From an uncultured Planctomycetota bacterium (GTDB taxonomy: Bacteria > Planctomycetota > UBA1135 > GCA-002686595), in NCBI GenBank assembly GCA_903928115.1, contig CAIYPP010000001.1, positions 22,021 to 86,020 of the forward strand: DNA of 64,000 nucleotides. The letters run 5' to 3'. A model generated the notes under the pieces. It ran no database searches and was not told where the DNA came from. It was given only the letters and a program-made list of their open reading frames with translations. Positions 30,477 through 39,201 of this stretch are shown piece by piece. Position 1 is the stretch's first letter. Every line of letters begins with the position of its first letter. The position numbers and the translations under genes were made by a program.

Positions 30477-31325
30477 ATGGATCTCGGACTCGCCGACAAG
30501 GTCGTTTTCGTCACGGGCGCCTCCGGCGGCATCGGGCGCGCGTTGATGGAGACGTTCGCCGAAGAGGGTGCGCGCGTGGTTGCCACCGGCAACGCGAAGC
30601 ACGAGGAACTCGAGCGCTACGTCGCGTCACGGCCGTGGGGAGCGCGGGCTCTCTGCGTGCGCGCCGACGTCACGCAGCCCGGCGACCTCGCGTCGGCGTT
30701 CGCGTCCGCGCGGGCACGCTTCGGGCGCGTCGATGTGTGCGTGCCCAACGCCGGGCTCTGGCCTCGCGAGCATCTGCCGCTCCACCGCGCGAGCGAGGCG
30801 CGCATCCGCGGCGCGATCGACATCAACCTGATGGGTGCGCTGTGGACCGCTCGCGCCTTCATGGAGCATCTCGAAGCCGTGGGGGCACGTGAGGACGGCC
30901 ACGGCGCGGCGCTGTGCTTCATCGGCTCGACCGCGGGGCGCTTCGGCGAGCGGGATCACGCGGAGTACTCGATCGCTAAGGCGGGGCTCTACGGGCTCGT
31001 GCGCACGCTCAAGAACGAGCTCGTTCGCATCGATCCCTACGCACGCGTCAACATGGTCGAGCCGGGCTGGACCGTGACGCACATGGTGCGCGAGGAGCTC
31101 TCTCGTCCCGGCGTGATCGCGGGCGTTTGTCGCACGATGCCGCTGCGTCAGCTCGCGCGCGCGGTCGACATCGCGCGCTCGGTGGCGTGGCTGTGCTCGC
31201 CGCTCGCGTCGCGCCACACGAGCGGGCAGGTGCTCACGATCGCGGGTGGCATGGAGGGCCGCTCGCTGTGGGCGCTGGAGGACACGGACGAGGCGGCGGT
31301 GCGGGCGCGACTCGCGGCGCCCTGA
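30477..31325 (+). CDS. Short-chain dehydrogenase/reductase
   Basis: 282 residues. The NAD(P)-binding TGASGGIG motif is near residue 13, the active-site Ser is in IGSTAGR, and the catalytic Y-x3-K is YSIAKAG. These make a complete classical SDR. Five bases separate it from the upstream metallopeptidase gene, so it is probably transcribed from the same promoter. The reaction cannot be assigned from the sequence alone. Confidence 0.88.
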   Translation: MDLGLADKVVFVTGASGGIGRALMETFAEEGARVVATGNAKHEELERYVASRPWGARALCVRADVTQPGDLASAFASARARFGRVDVCVPNAGLWPREHLPLHRASEARIRGAIDINLMGALWTARAFMEHLEAVGAREDGHGAALCFIGSTAGRFGERDHAEYSIAKAGLYGLVRTLKNELVRIDPYARVNMVEPGWTVTHMVREELSRPGVIAGVCRTMPLRQLARAVDIARSVAWLCSPLASRHTSGQVLTIAGGMEGRSLWALEDTDEAAVRARLAAP

Positions 31326-31376
31326 AGTTCCGCGCAAGTCTGCGAACGTGCTCGAAGGCGCTGCCGGGCGCGCGCC

Positions 31377-32528
31377 TCAGAAGACATGCCGGAGCTTGGG
31401 CTCGTCCTTTTCGGGCTCCAGCGACTTCTTGTAGGCGAGCAGCGTGTGCTTCGCGCACTCGCGCCACGTGAACTTGCGCGCCTGAGCGCGCCCGCGCGTG
31501 CGCAGCTCGTCCGCGATGTCCGGCTCCATCAGCACGCGTCGCGCGGCTTCGAAGATGCGCTCGGGATCCGTCGGCTCGACCAAGAACGCCGCGTCCCCGC
31601 ACACCTCGGGCAACGATGTCACGCAGCTCGACACGACGGGCGCGCCGCACGCCATCGCCTCGAGCGGCGGGAGTCCGAAGCCTTCGTTGAGGCTCGCGAA
31701 GAGGAAGCAGTCGGCCTGCGCGTAGAGCCGCGGCAGGTCTGCCTCGGGTGCGTCGACGATCCACTGCACGCGGTCGCGCGCAGGCGAGCGCTCGAGGGCG
31801 CGCGCGAACTGTTCCCACTCGTAGCCGCGCGGGCCGGCGACGACCCAGCGATGGGGGAGGCCTTCCCGCACGAGCAGCTCGAAAGCCTGCAGCATGCGCA
31901 GGTGGTTCTTGCGCGGGTCGACGCGCGCGACGGTGAGCACGTAGGGCTCCTTCGCGCGACCGAAGCCTTCGGGCGGCAGGTCGCGAGCGATGTGATCGCA
32001 GCCGAGCTCGGTCACGGCGACGCGCGCCGGATGTGCGCCGAGCGCCATCACGACCTCGGCGCCGACGTACTGGCTCGGCACGAGGATTCGCTTCGCGCGC
32101 TGAACCTGCTGCTTCGCCGCTTCGGTCATGCGCGCGGCGACAGCCGGGTCGAGATACCCCGAGTCGGGAATCATGTAGATGCAATCGAAGATCGTCGCGA
32201 CCTCAGTCGCGCGCCGGACGTCGAGCAGGTTCGGCTGCGTGTGGTGGTACACGTCGGCGCCGCCGACCAAGTCGTCGACGCCCTTGCCGAGCTTGCGCAG
32301 CATCCACGGCAGCCACCGCGACGGGAGGCGCATGCGGACGAGCTCGGCGCGCGAGCGCGCGATGCCGAGCTCCGCGCGCGAGAAGCGCATCGCCGCGGCC
32401 GTGTAACCGAAGAGGCCGAGATCGGAGTCGAAGCCGAGCTCGACGAAGCCGCGCACGAGCTCGCGGGTGTAGCGGCCGATGCCCTCGCGGTTTTGCAGGG
32501 CGGGGCGGTAGTCGAGTCCGACGCGCAT
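31377..32528 (-). CDS. GT4-family glycosyltransferase
   Basis: 383 residues (MRVGLDYRPALQNREGIGRYTRELVRGF). GT-B fold with the Gly-rich N-terminal loop, VARVDPRKNHLRMLQAFELL in the nucleotide domain, and E-x7-E in NEGFGLPPLEAMACGAPVV. It is the last gene of a long minus-strand block, 9 bp after the flippase stop. With the flippase it suggests a small surface-polysaccharide or glycolipid export module. Confidence 0.87.
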   Translation of the reverse strand: MRVGLDYRPALQNREGIGRYTRELVRGFVELGFDSDLGLFGYTAAAMRFSRAELGIARSRAELVRMRLPSRWLPWMLRKLGKGVDDLVGGADVYHHTQPNLLDVRRATEVATIFDCIYMIPDSGYLDPAVAARMTEAAKQQVQRAKRILVPSQYVGAEVVMALGAHPARVAVTELGCDHIARDLPPEGFGRAKEPYVLTVARVDPRKNHLRMLQAFELLVREGLPHRWVVAGPRGYEWEQFARALERSPARDRVQWIVDAPEADLPRLYAQADCFLFASLNEGFGLPPLEAMACGAPVVSSCVTSLPEVCGDAAFLVEPTDPERIFEAARRVLMEPDIADELRTRGRAQARKFTWRECAKHTLLAYKKSLEPEKDEPKLRHVF

Positions 32529-32537
32529 GGAGCGCTC

Positions 32538-33863
32538 TCAATAGCCCATCGCGACCGCGGATGACAGCCCCGCGCCGAGCGCGAAGCCGAGCGGTCCGCC
32601 GAGCCAGCGCCACGCAGGTCCGAGCGAGATGCCCGCCCGCGTGACGACCCAAGCACCGGCCAGCGCGACGAATGCCTCGGTGATGAATGTGGTGGCTGCG
32701 GCGCCCGCGATCCCGTGCGTCGGAACGGCCCAGAAGTTCAGCGCGACGTTGAGCACGACTCCGAACAAGGCGATCCACAAGCTCTCGACGTTGCGGCCGA
32801 GCGCGACGAGCGCAGTCATCAGGATCGCGCCAGCGTAGATCGCGGTGGTCGCGCCGAGGAGCCACTGCAGGCTTGCCGCGGCAGGCCGGAACTCTTCTCG
32901 CAGGAGGGCGAGGATCGCGCCGCTCCAAGGCGCCGCGAGTCCGCAGGCGAGGCCCGCACCCGCGAACAGCGGCGGGCCGACGCGCGCGAGCGCGGGGCCG
33001 AGCTCGCCCTCGATGTGGCGCCGCCGTAGCCAAGGAAGCATCGTCAGCGTCGCGTACTGCGCGAGCATGATCGACCAGCTCATGACGCGCACCGCGACGT
33101 TGTAGTGACCGAGCGGCTCGAGTCCGCAGTACTCGCGCACGAACAGGTTGTCGACGTAGAAGTACGTCTGCGCGCAGAGCGCCGAGATGCCGAGCGGCAG
33201 CGCCTCGCGGAAGAACCCCGGCTCAGGTTCTTGGCTCGCTGTACGTGCGGGCAAGTGGCTTCGTGACGCGAGGTGCAGCAGCACGTTGCCGAGCGTGCTC
33301 CCGAGCGCGACGCCGATCAGGTACAGCGCGGGTCGATCGACGCCGAAAGAACAGAGCACGGCGACGTTGCCGAGGCTCACCGCTGCGGAGATCGCGCGCA
33401 CCAGGACGGGAACGCGCCACGCGAGCTCGTTGCGCGCGGGAATCGTCGACAGCTCGAGGGCGTGCGTCACGGGATAGAGCGACGCGAGCACGATCCATGC
33501 GCCGTCGGGCTCCTCGGCCCACGCGACGAACGCGGCGCACAGCGCGACTCCCGCGAGCCCGGCACGCACGCGAATGCGCCGCGCAGCCGCGAGCACGCTG
33601 CCCATGCGATCGGGGCTCGCCGCCGTGCGCTGCACCGCGACCTGACCGGTGCCGAGGTTCGCCAAGCTGTCGAGCCACGCGAACAGCGCGATGTAGAACG
33701 TGAAGCGCCCGAACCCCGCGGAGTCGAGCTTCTCGCTCGCGAGGTACAGGATGGCGAGCGTGCACGCCGCGCCCCAGAGGCGGCCCAGCACCTGCAGTGC
33801 CGTTCCGCGCCACACGGCGCCCGGCACCTGCCCTCCCGACTCGCGTTCCTGCTGCGGTTTCAT
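32538..33863 (-). CDS. Wzx-type polysaccharide flippase (MOP superfamily)
   Basis: 441 residues with about 12-14 membrane helices and the polysaccharide-biosynthesis-protein pattern (GTALQVLGRLWGAACTLAILY, then FGRFTFYIALFAWL). It probably flips an undecaprenyl-linked oligosaccharide across the inner membrane. A TAGACT box lies 12 nt before the ATG with a GGAG in between, so it may have its own promoter although it follows the YkgJ-like gene by 33 bp. Confidence 0.85.
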   Translation of the reverse strand: MKPQQERESGGQVPGAVWRGTALQVLGRLWGAACTLAILYLASEKLDSAGFGRFTFYIALFAWLDSLANLGTGQVAVQRTAASPDRMGSVLAAARRIRVRAGLAGVALCAAFVAWAEEPDGAWIVLASLYPVTHALELSTIPARNELAWRVPVLVRAISAAVSLGNVAVLCSFGVDRPALYLIGVALGSTLGNVLLHLASRSHLPARTASQEPEPGFFREALPLGISALCAQTYFYVDNLFVREYCGLEPLGHYNVAVRVMSWSIMLAQYATLTMLPWLRRRHIEGELGPALARVGPPLFAGAGLACGLAAPWSGAILALLREEFRPAAASLQWLLGATTAIYAGAILMTALVALGRNVESLWIALFGVVLNVALNFWAVPTHGIAGAAATTFITEAFVALAGAWVVTRAGISLGPAWRWLGGPLGFALGAGLSSAVAMGY

Positions 33864-33896
33864 CTGCTCCGCCGCAGTCTAGAGCGTTTCGCCGCG

Positions 33897-34517
33897 CTAC
33901 TTGCGGCTCGCGCGCTTCTTCGCCGGCTTGCGCGCGGCCTTGGCGGCCTTCTTCTTGCGCGGCTTGGGCACCGAGCCCCCGCGCCATCCTTCCGCGCCGG
34001 AGTCGAGGCGCGCGGCGAACTCGAGCTCGCCTTGCATGGTCGAGACCGCGGGCTTCTTCGACTCCTTCGGGTTGAGGCAGAAGAGATCCCACGCCTCGCC
34101 GTGGAGCTTCCATTGGCGCACGTACCAGCTGTCGTCGTCCCGGCGATCGAGCGGGAACACCGCGCACGCCCACGGCTTGTACTTGAAGCGATCGCCTTCC
34201 TTGGCGCCGACCTTGTGCAGCACGCAGCCTTGGTTCTCGAACACGCACCAGCCCTCGGACACGGCCATCATCGAGAGGCCATGCTTCTTGCGGCGCGTCA
34301 TGAAGCCCTCCGATTCGATCCGCTTGCGCGCCTTCTCGCGCACGTGCGGGAGGAACTTCGCGAGGTTCTCCTCGATCCGGCGGACTTCGCCGGGCTCGAG
34401 CGGCGGGCGCCCCTGCTTGCAGCACGAGCCGCCGCAGGTGGGATAGACGCAGTCGAAGGTCGCCGTGGCGGCGTTCTCGACGAGGATCGGGAGCGTGGGG
34501 AGGGCCTTCGAGGTCAC
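33897..34517 (-). CDS. YkgJ/DUF3109-type cysteine-cluster protein
   Basis: 206 residues from a GTG at 34517 that overlaps the GNAT stop (GTGA). The N-terminal half carries a Cys pattern (FDCVYPTCGGSCC, GWCVFENQGC, KPWACAVFPL, LFCLNPKE) typical of the YkgJ family, annotated as zinc- or iron-chelating. The C-terminal 40 residues are strongly Lys/Arg-rich (KPRKKKAAKAARKPAKKR), suggesting nucleic-acid or membrane binding. It is translationally coupled to the GNAT gene of the lysine-aminomutase cluster; its role there is unknown. Confidence 0.75.
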   Translation of the reverse strand: MTSKALPTLPILVENAATATFDCVYPTCGGSCCKQGRPPLEPGEVRRIEENLAKFLPHVREKARKRIESEGFMTRRKKHGLSMMAVSEGWCVFENQGCVLHKVGAKEGDRFKYKPWACAVFPLDRRDDDSWYVRQWKLHGEAWDLFCLNPKESKKPAVSTMQGELEFAARLDSGAEGWRGGSVPKPRKKKAAKAARKPAKKRASRK

Positions 34518-34984
34518 AGTCGCACCATGTAGACGAGCTTGTCGTCGCCGAGTCGGTAGAAGTCGGGGTAGCGGGCGAGGAGCGTGCAGCCGCAGCGCTC
34601 GTAGAACGCGCGTTGCGCAGCGTACTCGGGCTTGCCGGATGTTTCGATGATCACGAGCCGTCCAGCGCGCGCACGCACATCGCGCACGACGTGCTCCAAG
34701 AGCACGCGACCGAGACCGCGGCCCTGCTCTCTGGCCGCCACCACGATCCAGTACAGGTCGTAGGCGCCGTCGGAGAGTGGGGTGAGCCCCCAGCACGCGT
34801 AGCCCACGGGAAGGTCGTTCTCGTCGACGGCGACCGTGAACAGATATCCCGAGCGCGGGTTCGTCCCGGCGTCGATCAGCTCGAGCGCGACTTCGACCTC
34901 GTCCTCGCGGAAGGCGTTCGTCGAGCGCACCGCACGCTCCAGCGCCGCGCGATCGCTCGCGCGCAGCTCACGTAGCTTGGCCAT
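34514..34984 (-). CDS. GNAT-family N-acetyltransferase
   Basis: 156 residues. GNAT fold: the acetyl-CoA loop is REQGRGLGRVLL (Q/R-x-x-G-x-G/A), followed by IIETSGKPEYAAQRAFYERCGC and a conserved FYRLGDDKLVYMV tail. It overlaps the preceding ATP-grasp gene by 17 bases, which argues for tight co-expression. Because the operon begins with lysine 2,3-aminomutase, acetylation of a beta-lysine-containing product is a reasonable hypothesis. It is much shorter than classical AblB and is not simply that enzyme. Confidence 0.85.
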   Translation of the reverse strand: MAKLRELRASDRAALERAVRSTNAFREDEVEVALELIDAGTNPRSGYLFTVAVDENDLPVGYACWGLTPLSDGAYDLYWIVVAAREQGRGLGRVLLEHVVRDVRARAGRLVIIETSGKPEYAAQRAFYERCGCTLLARYPDFYRLGDDKLVYMVRL

Positions 34985-35981
34985 GGCGTGCGAGCGCGCT
35001 CGCGACGACGCGCTCGATGAGGTCGGGGTAGGAGAGCCCCGCGCGCTCGGCGGCGAGGTGGAAGCCCGCGCCCTGCGAGAGGTCGGGGTTGGGGTTGACG
35101 TCGATCACGAACGGCTCACCGCGCTCGTCGAGCCGCAGATCGACGCGTGCGTAGTCGCGTAGCTCGAGCGTCTCGAACGCGCCGCGGGCGACCGCCTCGA
35201 TGCGCGTGCGCTGCGCGGGAGTAAGGTCGCGTGCCGCGACCACCTTGGTGAGGTCCCAGTCGCGGCTTCCTTCGATCCACTTGCCGGCGTACGTGACCAA
35301 GTGCGGCTCGTCGGGGGAGAAACCCGAGTAGTCGATCTCGGAGAGGGGCAGCACCTCGACGCCGCGCGCACCGCCGAGCAGCGCGACGTTGAGCTCGCGT
35401 GCGGGGATGTACTCTTCGACGAGCGCGGGCTGGGCGTAGGTCTCGATCAGCTTGCGGGCCTGTCGGCGCAGCGCAGCCTCGTCGCGCACGACCGAGTCCA
35501 TCGTGATGCCGTGGCTCGCGTCTTCGCGCGCGGGCTTCACCATCAGCGGGAAGCGCAGGTTCGTGACGCTCTCGTCGCCGCGCGCGAGCACCGTTCCGTG
35601 CGGCACGGGCAGCCCGGCCGCTGCGAGCACCGCCTTCGTGACGGGTTTTTCCATGCACAGCGCCATCGCGCGCGGCCCCGAGCCCGTGTAGCGCACGCCG
35701 TGCAGCTCGTAGAGCCACGCCATCGCCTGCTCGAGCCGCGAGTCTCCGCCGATGCCTTCGACGAGATTGAAGACCAGCTCGCTGCGCAGCTCGGCCACCG
35801 CGCGCAGCACGGCGTCGCGCGCCGGGGGCAGTCCTTCGACCTGCACCGCGTGCCCGCGGCTCGCGAGCGCCTCGCCGATGTTGCGCGCGCAGTCGCGGAC
35901 GGCGAGCACCGCGATCGCGTCCTGCTCCGAGCCGTGCGCGAGCGTCGCGTCGTCGTTGTAGAGGACCGTGAGGCTCGCCAT
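34968..35981 (-). CDS. ATP-grasp ligase, D-Ala-D-Ala-ligase-like (second of pair)
   Basis: 337 residues. The D-Ala-D-Ala-ligase-like layout is visible: LVFNLVEGIGGDSRLEQAMAWLYE in the N-domain, YTGSGPRAMALCMEKPVTK, the ATP-grasp segment PLMVKPAREDASHGI, VEEYIPARELNVALLGG, and the metal-binding VIDVNPNPDLS. It lies 7 bp after its sister gene. True cell-wall Ddl enzymes are seldom found as tandem divergent pairs beside an aminomutase, so this is more likely a peptide- or amide-forming ligase for a small molecule. Confidence 0.87.
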   Translation of the reverse strand: MASLTVLYNDDATLAHGSEQDAIAVLAVRDCARNIGEALASRGHAVQVEGLPPARDAVLRAVAELRSELVFNLVEGIGGDSRLEQAMAWLYELHGVRYTGSGPRAMALCMEKPVTKAVLAAAGLPVPHGTVLARGDESVTNLRFPLMVKPAREDASHGITMDSVVRDEAALRRQARKLIETYAQPALVEEYIPARELNVALLGGARGVEVLPLSEIDYSGFSPDEPHLVTYAGKWIEGSRDWDLTKVVAARDLTPAQRTRIEAVARGAFETLELRDYARVDLRLDERGEPFVIDVNPNPDLSQGAGFHLAAERAGLSYPDLIERVVASALARHGQAT

Positions 35982-35988
35982 GGCACGC

Positions 35989-37002
35989 TCAAGCGAGCTT
36001 CAGCCGCGCGCAGGCCTCGTCGAGGATCGCGCCGATCATCGTGTCGTAGTTTCCGCCGAGGCGGTCCCAGAGGATCGAGAGGTCGCTCCAGCCCGGCGCG
36101 ACGCCCGGCAGCGGGTTGCACTCGATGAACTTGGGCGTCCCCCGCGCGTCGCAGCGCACGTCGATGCGCGACACGTCGCGGCAGCCGAGCGCACGGTACG
36201 CGTCGAGCGCGACCTTCTCGACGCGCTCGACTTCCTCGCGCGGTCGCTGCGGCGGCACGCGATAGGCGATCTCGTCGGCCCAGTTGGGGTTGCGCTTCAC
36301 CTCGAGCGAGTAGACGAACTGCTCGCGCGGGACGAGCAGCGGCTCGACTTCCATCGTGCCGATCGTGCGCGCACTCGCACCCTGCCCGCGCACTCCGACC
36401 GTGAACTCTGCGCCGCCGCAGAACTCCTCGACGAGCACGGGCTCGCGATAGTCTCCGAGCAACTGCCCGACGCGCTCTTCGAGCTCCGCGCGGTCGCCGA
36501 TGCGCGAGCGACGGCGGATCCCCATGCTCGAACCTTCGAACAGGGGCTTCGCGAACAGCGGGAACGGCAGCGCGATGCGCGCGAGGTCCTCGAGGCGCTC
36601 GACCACGACGAACTCCGGCGTCGGCACGCCGCAGGACGCGACCACGCGCTTCGCCATCGCCTTGTCGAGCGTGACGGCCATCGTCAGCGGGTCGGAGTGC
36701 GTGCACGGCACGCCGAGCATCTCGCACACCGCCGGCACGTGCGCCTCGCGCGAGCGCGAGCCGTGGCCTTCGGCGATGTTGAACACGAGGTCGACGCGCT
36801 CGCGCAGGAGGTTCTCGGCGAAGCGTCGGCCGCCGCCGAGCCGCGTCACGCGGTGCCCTCGCGCCGTGAGCACGCGCTCGATCGCGGCGACAGTCGCGTC
36901 CGAGTCGTACTCTTCGAGCAGATCGTCCGGCCCATCGACGCGCGGAACCGCGGACTTCGCGAGGAAGTCCGCCTTCAGGTCGAAGGCGATGCCGATGTGC
37001 AT
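35989..37002 (-). CDS. ATP-grasp ligase, D-Ala-D-Ala-ligase-like (first of pair)
   Basis: 337 residues starting MHIGIAFDLKADF. Same fold as its neighbour but clearly divergent: DLVFNIAEGHGSRSREAHVPAVCE, THSDPLTMAVTLDKAMAKRV, PLFAKPLFEGSSMGI, VEEFCGGAEFTVGV, and the metal site KFIECNPLPGVAPG. The central segment MEVEPLLVPREQFVYSLEVKRN is typical of this ATP-grasp subgroup. It probably couples a carboxylate such as beta-lysine, supplied by the aminomutase 30 bp upstream, to an amine or amino acid. Confidence 0.87.
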   Translation of the reverse strand: MHIGIAFDLKADFLAKSAVPRVDGPDDLLEEYDSDATVAAIERVLTARGHRVTRLGGGRRFAENLLRERVDLVFNIAEGHGSRSREAHVPAVCEMLGVPCTHSDPLTMAVTLDKAMAKRVVASCGVPTPEFVVVERLEDLARIALPFPLFAKPLFEGSSMGIRRRSRIGDRAELEERVGQLLGDYREPVLVEEFCGGAEFTVGVRGQGASARTIGTMEVEPLLVPREQFVYSLEVKRNPNWADEIAYRVPPQRPREEVERVEKVALDAYRALGCRDVSRIDVRCDARGTPKFIECNPLPGVAPGWSDLSILWDRLGGNYDTMIGAILDEACARLKLA

Positions 37003-37032
37003 GGAGCGCGCAGCGGGCGGGAGTCGCGCGGT

Positions 37033-38370
37033 CTACTTCTTCTCGCGCCGCGCGGTGGCGCCCTTGCGCACCCAGCGGCTCTTGCCGACGACCGGCGGCT
37101 TCACTTCGGCGCCGTTCACGGGCTCTTCCGCGGGCTTCTCCGGCTCGGCCACGCGCGGTGCCGGCGGACGGATCTCGTCGCGCAGGTAGCCGGGCTCCAA
37201 GTACTCGTAGATCTTGTCTTGGAAGTTGCGCAGCACCGCGCGGCCCTTGTGCTCGTCGTAGCGCAGCAGGTACTGCGGCTGGACCGGGATCTTGCCGCCG
37301 CCGCCCGGCGCGTCGACCACGTAGGTCGGAATCGCCAAGCCGGAGGTGTGACCGCGCAGGCCCTCGATGATCTCGATGCCCTTGGAGATGGGCGTGCGGA
37401 AGTGCTCCGCGCCGCGCACGGGGTCGCACTGGTAGAGGTAGTACGGGCGCACGCGCATGCGCATCAGGCCTTGGCACAGGCCCTTGATCGTCTCGACCGA
37501 GTCGTTGACGCCCTTCAGGAGCACGGCCTGGTTGTTGAGCGGGATGCCCGCGCGCGAGAGCTTGTCGCAGGCGCGCGCGGCCTCGGGGGTGAGCTCGCGC
37601 GGGTGGTTGAAGTGCACGTTGACCCACAGCGGGTGGTAGCGCTGCAGCATCTCGACGAGCTCGTCGTCGATGCGCTGCGGCAAGGCCACGGGCACGCGGC
37701 TTCCGATGCGAATGATCTCGAGGTGCGGGATCGCGCGCAGCTTCGAGAGGATCGACTCGAGCTTCTGCGTCGAGTAGTTGAGCGGGTCTCCGCCCGACAC
37801 GACCACGTCGCGCACCTGCGGCGTGCGCGCGATGTAGTCGACCATGCGGTCGATCTCGACCTCCGGCGTCGCGCCGTCGTACATGGTCCGCTTGCGCGTG
37901 CAGTAGCGGCAGTAGATGGCGCAGTTGTTCGAGATCACCATCAGCACGCGGTCGGGGTAGCGGTGCGTGATGCCCGGCACCGGCGAGAACTTCTCCTCAC
38001 CGAGCGGGTCTTCCTCGCCGACGGCGCGGAAGTAGTACTCGTCCGAGAGCGGCACGACCTGACGCAGGATCGGGTCGGCCTCGTCGTCCGCGTCGATCAG
38101 CGACAGGTAGTAGGGCGTGATGCCCATGCGGAAGTCCGACAGCACTTCCTTGCGCAGTCCCAGCTCGTGCGGCGGGATGGGCAGCTTCGCGGCGAGCTCG
38201 TCGAGCGTCGTCACACGGTTCTTGAACTGCCACTTCCAGTCGTTCCACTCGGCGTCGGTGACGCCGGGATAGAAAAACGCGCGGCCCGTACGGCGGCCGT
38301 TGTGCGTAGCTGGCGGGACGTCCGGAGTCGTCGCAGCGCGCTGCGCTGCGGTGTCGACGGAGTCAGGCAT
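37033..38370 (-). CDS. kamA: Lysine 2,3-aminomutase (KamA family radical SAM)
   Basis: 445 residues. The radical-SAM cluster is CAIYCRYC (Cys150, Cys154, Cys157). The PLP lysine is Lys360 in DAPGGGGK. The two acidic residues that recognise lysine in characterised lysine 2,3-aminomutases are retained: Asp316 in YQCDPVRGAEHFRTP and Asp353. This supports L-lysine to L-beta-lysine rather than the glutamate or EF-P (EpmB) variants. The last 50 residues are a Pro/Glu/Lys-rich extension. It is the first gene of the block; AAGGA lies about 8 nt before the ATG, and a TAGATT box lies at 38458-38463 upstream. Confidence 0.9.
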   Translation of the reverse strand: MPDSVDTAAQRAATTPDVPPATHNGRRTGRAFFYPGVTDAEWNDWKWQFKNRVTTLDELAAKLPIPPHELGLRKEVLSDFRMGITPYYLSLIDADDEADPILRQVVPLSDEYYFRAVGEEDPLGEEKFSPVPGITHRYPDRVLMVISNNCAIYCRYCTRKRTMYDGATPEVEIDRMVDYIARTPQVRDVVVSGGDPLNYSTQKLESILSKLRAIPHLEIIRIGSRVPVALPQRIDDELVEMLQRYHPLWVNVHFNHPRELTPEAARACDKLSRAGIPLNNQAVLLKGVNDSVETIKGLCQGLMRMRVRPYYLYQCDPVRGAEHFRTPISKGIEIIEGLRGHTSGLAIPTYVVDAPGGGGKIPVQPQYLLRYDEHKGRAVLRNFQDKIYEYLEPGYLRDEIRPPAPRVAEPEKPAEEPVNGAEVKPPVVGKSRWVRKGATARREKK

Positions 38371-38457
38371 GTGGGGGATCCTTGGGGGTCCTTTCGCGCG
38401 CTCGCGCCGCAGCCCTTGGGTGGTGGAGCCGTGCGGGTGCGCGTCGAAGGTGCCGCA

Positions 38458-38463
38458 AATCTA
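38458..38463 (-). promoter_or_regulatory. Candidate -10 box of the aminomutase operon
   Basis: Minus-strand TAGATT in the 147-bp gap upstream of kamA, leaving a leader of about 80 nt that contains AAGGA before the ATG. Unlike most boxes here it would give a leadered mRNA. Confidence 0.35.
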
Positions 38464-38517
38464 ACCTGCACGTCAGACCGCCGTCACCCTCTTTTCCGTC
38501 GAGATCCGCGGCGAGCT

Positions 38518-39003
38518 TCAGTCGTCGTCGCGCTCGCGCTCGGAGCGCGGAGGTCCCCTGCGCTGCGGACGGATCGCGTCCGCGAGGCTCGCGTTGAGCC
38601 CGTTCATGAGCTCCGACTTCTCGGCGGCGGAGAGCTGGGCCTCCGGATGCAGCGGCAGGTAGAGCTCCGGCGGCATCTCGCCCTCCTCGATCGTCTCGGC
38701 CGCCTCGTGCGCGTCGCGCTGGGGCTGGTCCCAAGCCGTGAAATCGAGGTGCTCGCGCCCTTCCTCGATGTCGTGCTGCACGAGCCACGAGATCGGCGCC
38801 ACGTGCGAATACCACGGGCGCACCGGGGTGCGGCTGTGGCAGTCGAAGCAGGCCCGCACGGCGAGCTCGCGGGTGCGCGGGCTGTCCCACGTCGGTTCCT
38901 TCGTGACCGGCGGGTCGACCTCGCCGCGCCCGTAGGGCACCAGCTGGATCGCGACGAACAGAACGGCGAGGACGAGGAAGGCACGGCGGAGGAAGGTCTT
39001 CAA
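38518..39003 (-). CDS. Haem-binding domain protein (Haem_bd, PF14376-like)
   Basis: 161 residues from a TTG at 39003 with AGGAG about 10 nt upstream. One N-terminal membrane helix (FLRRAFLVLAVLFVAIQLVPYG) is followed by the haem-binding domain: ACFDCHSRTPVRPWYSHVAPISWL with a CxxCH motif, then EGREHLDFTAWDQ and the MPPELY segment. It is a periplasmic membrane-anchored single-haem protein of the kind common in Planctomycetota and Bacteroidota. No partner oxidoreductase is adjacent. Confidence 0.86.
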   Translation of the reverse strand: MKTFLRRAFLVLAVLFVAIQLVPYGRGEVDPPVTKEPTWDSPRTRELAVRACFDCHSRTPVRPWYSHVAPISWLVQHDIEEGREHLDFTAWDQPQRDAHEAAETIEEGEMPPELYLPLHPEAQLSAAEKSELMNGLNASLADAIRPQRRGPPRSERERDDD

Positions 39004-39010
39004 GCGGTCG

Positions 39011-39043
39011 GGCTCCTGCCCCGGCGGGGCGGGAGCCAGCCTA
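39011..39043 (-). promoter_or_regulatory. Candidate -10 box and leader hairpin of haem-binding gene
   Basis: Minus-strand TAGGCT (39038-39043) would start a leader of about 30 nt. That leader contains a strong hairpin (12-bp arms, 39011-39037) overlapping the AGGAG before the TTG start, so ribosome access could be structure-controlled. Confidence 0.35.
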
Positions 39044-39201
39044 CGACGCGCGCGCCCCGCACCCGTCTCCGAACTTCGGATCCGGCGCCGTGGGGCGCTT
39101 GGCCCAGGGCAGCGCGGGCGCTCCCGAGGCGATGCTCACCTTCGGCTCCCCCGCGAAAATCCCAGAGTTCGGGCGTGGTTTCTGCCCATGGAGATCGAGC
39201 G

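Noticed and set aside
35989..37002. Cell-wall D-Ala-D-Ala ligase (ddl)
   Set aside because: The fold matches, but a tandem divergent pair next to an aminomutase and no cell-wall genes makes that role unlikely; not excluded.
34514..38370. Simple AblA/AblB acetyl-beta-lysine osmolyte operon
   Set aside because: The GNAT protein is much shorter than AblB and two ATP-grasp ligases are interposed, so the product is probably larger than acetyl-beta-lysine.
35968..39201. Very long plus-strand frame antisense to the aminomutase operon
   Set aside because: It is Arg/His/Glu-rich shadow translation of well-supported minus-strand genes; only its last part (39202-39702) is a real CBS gene.
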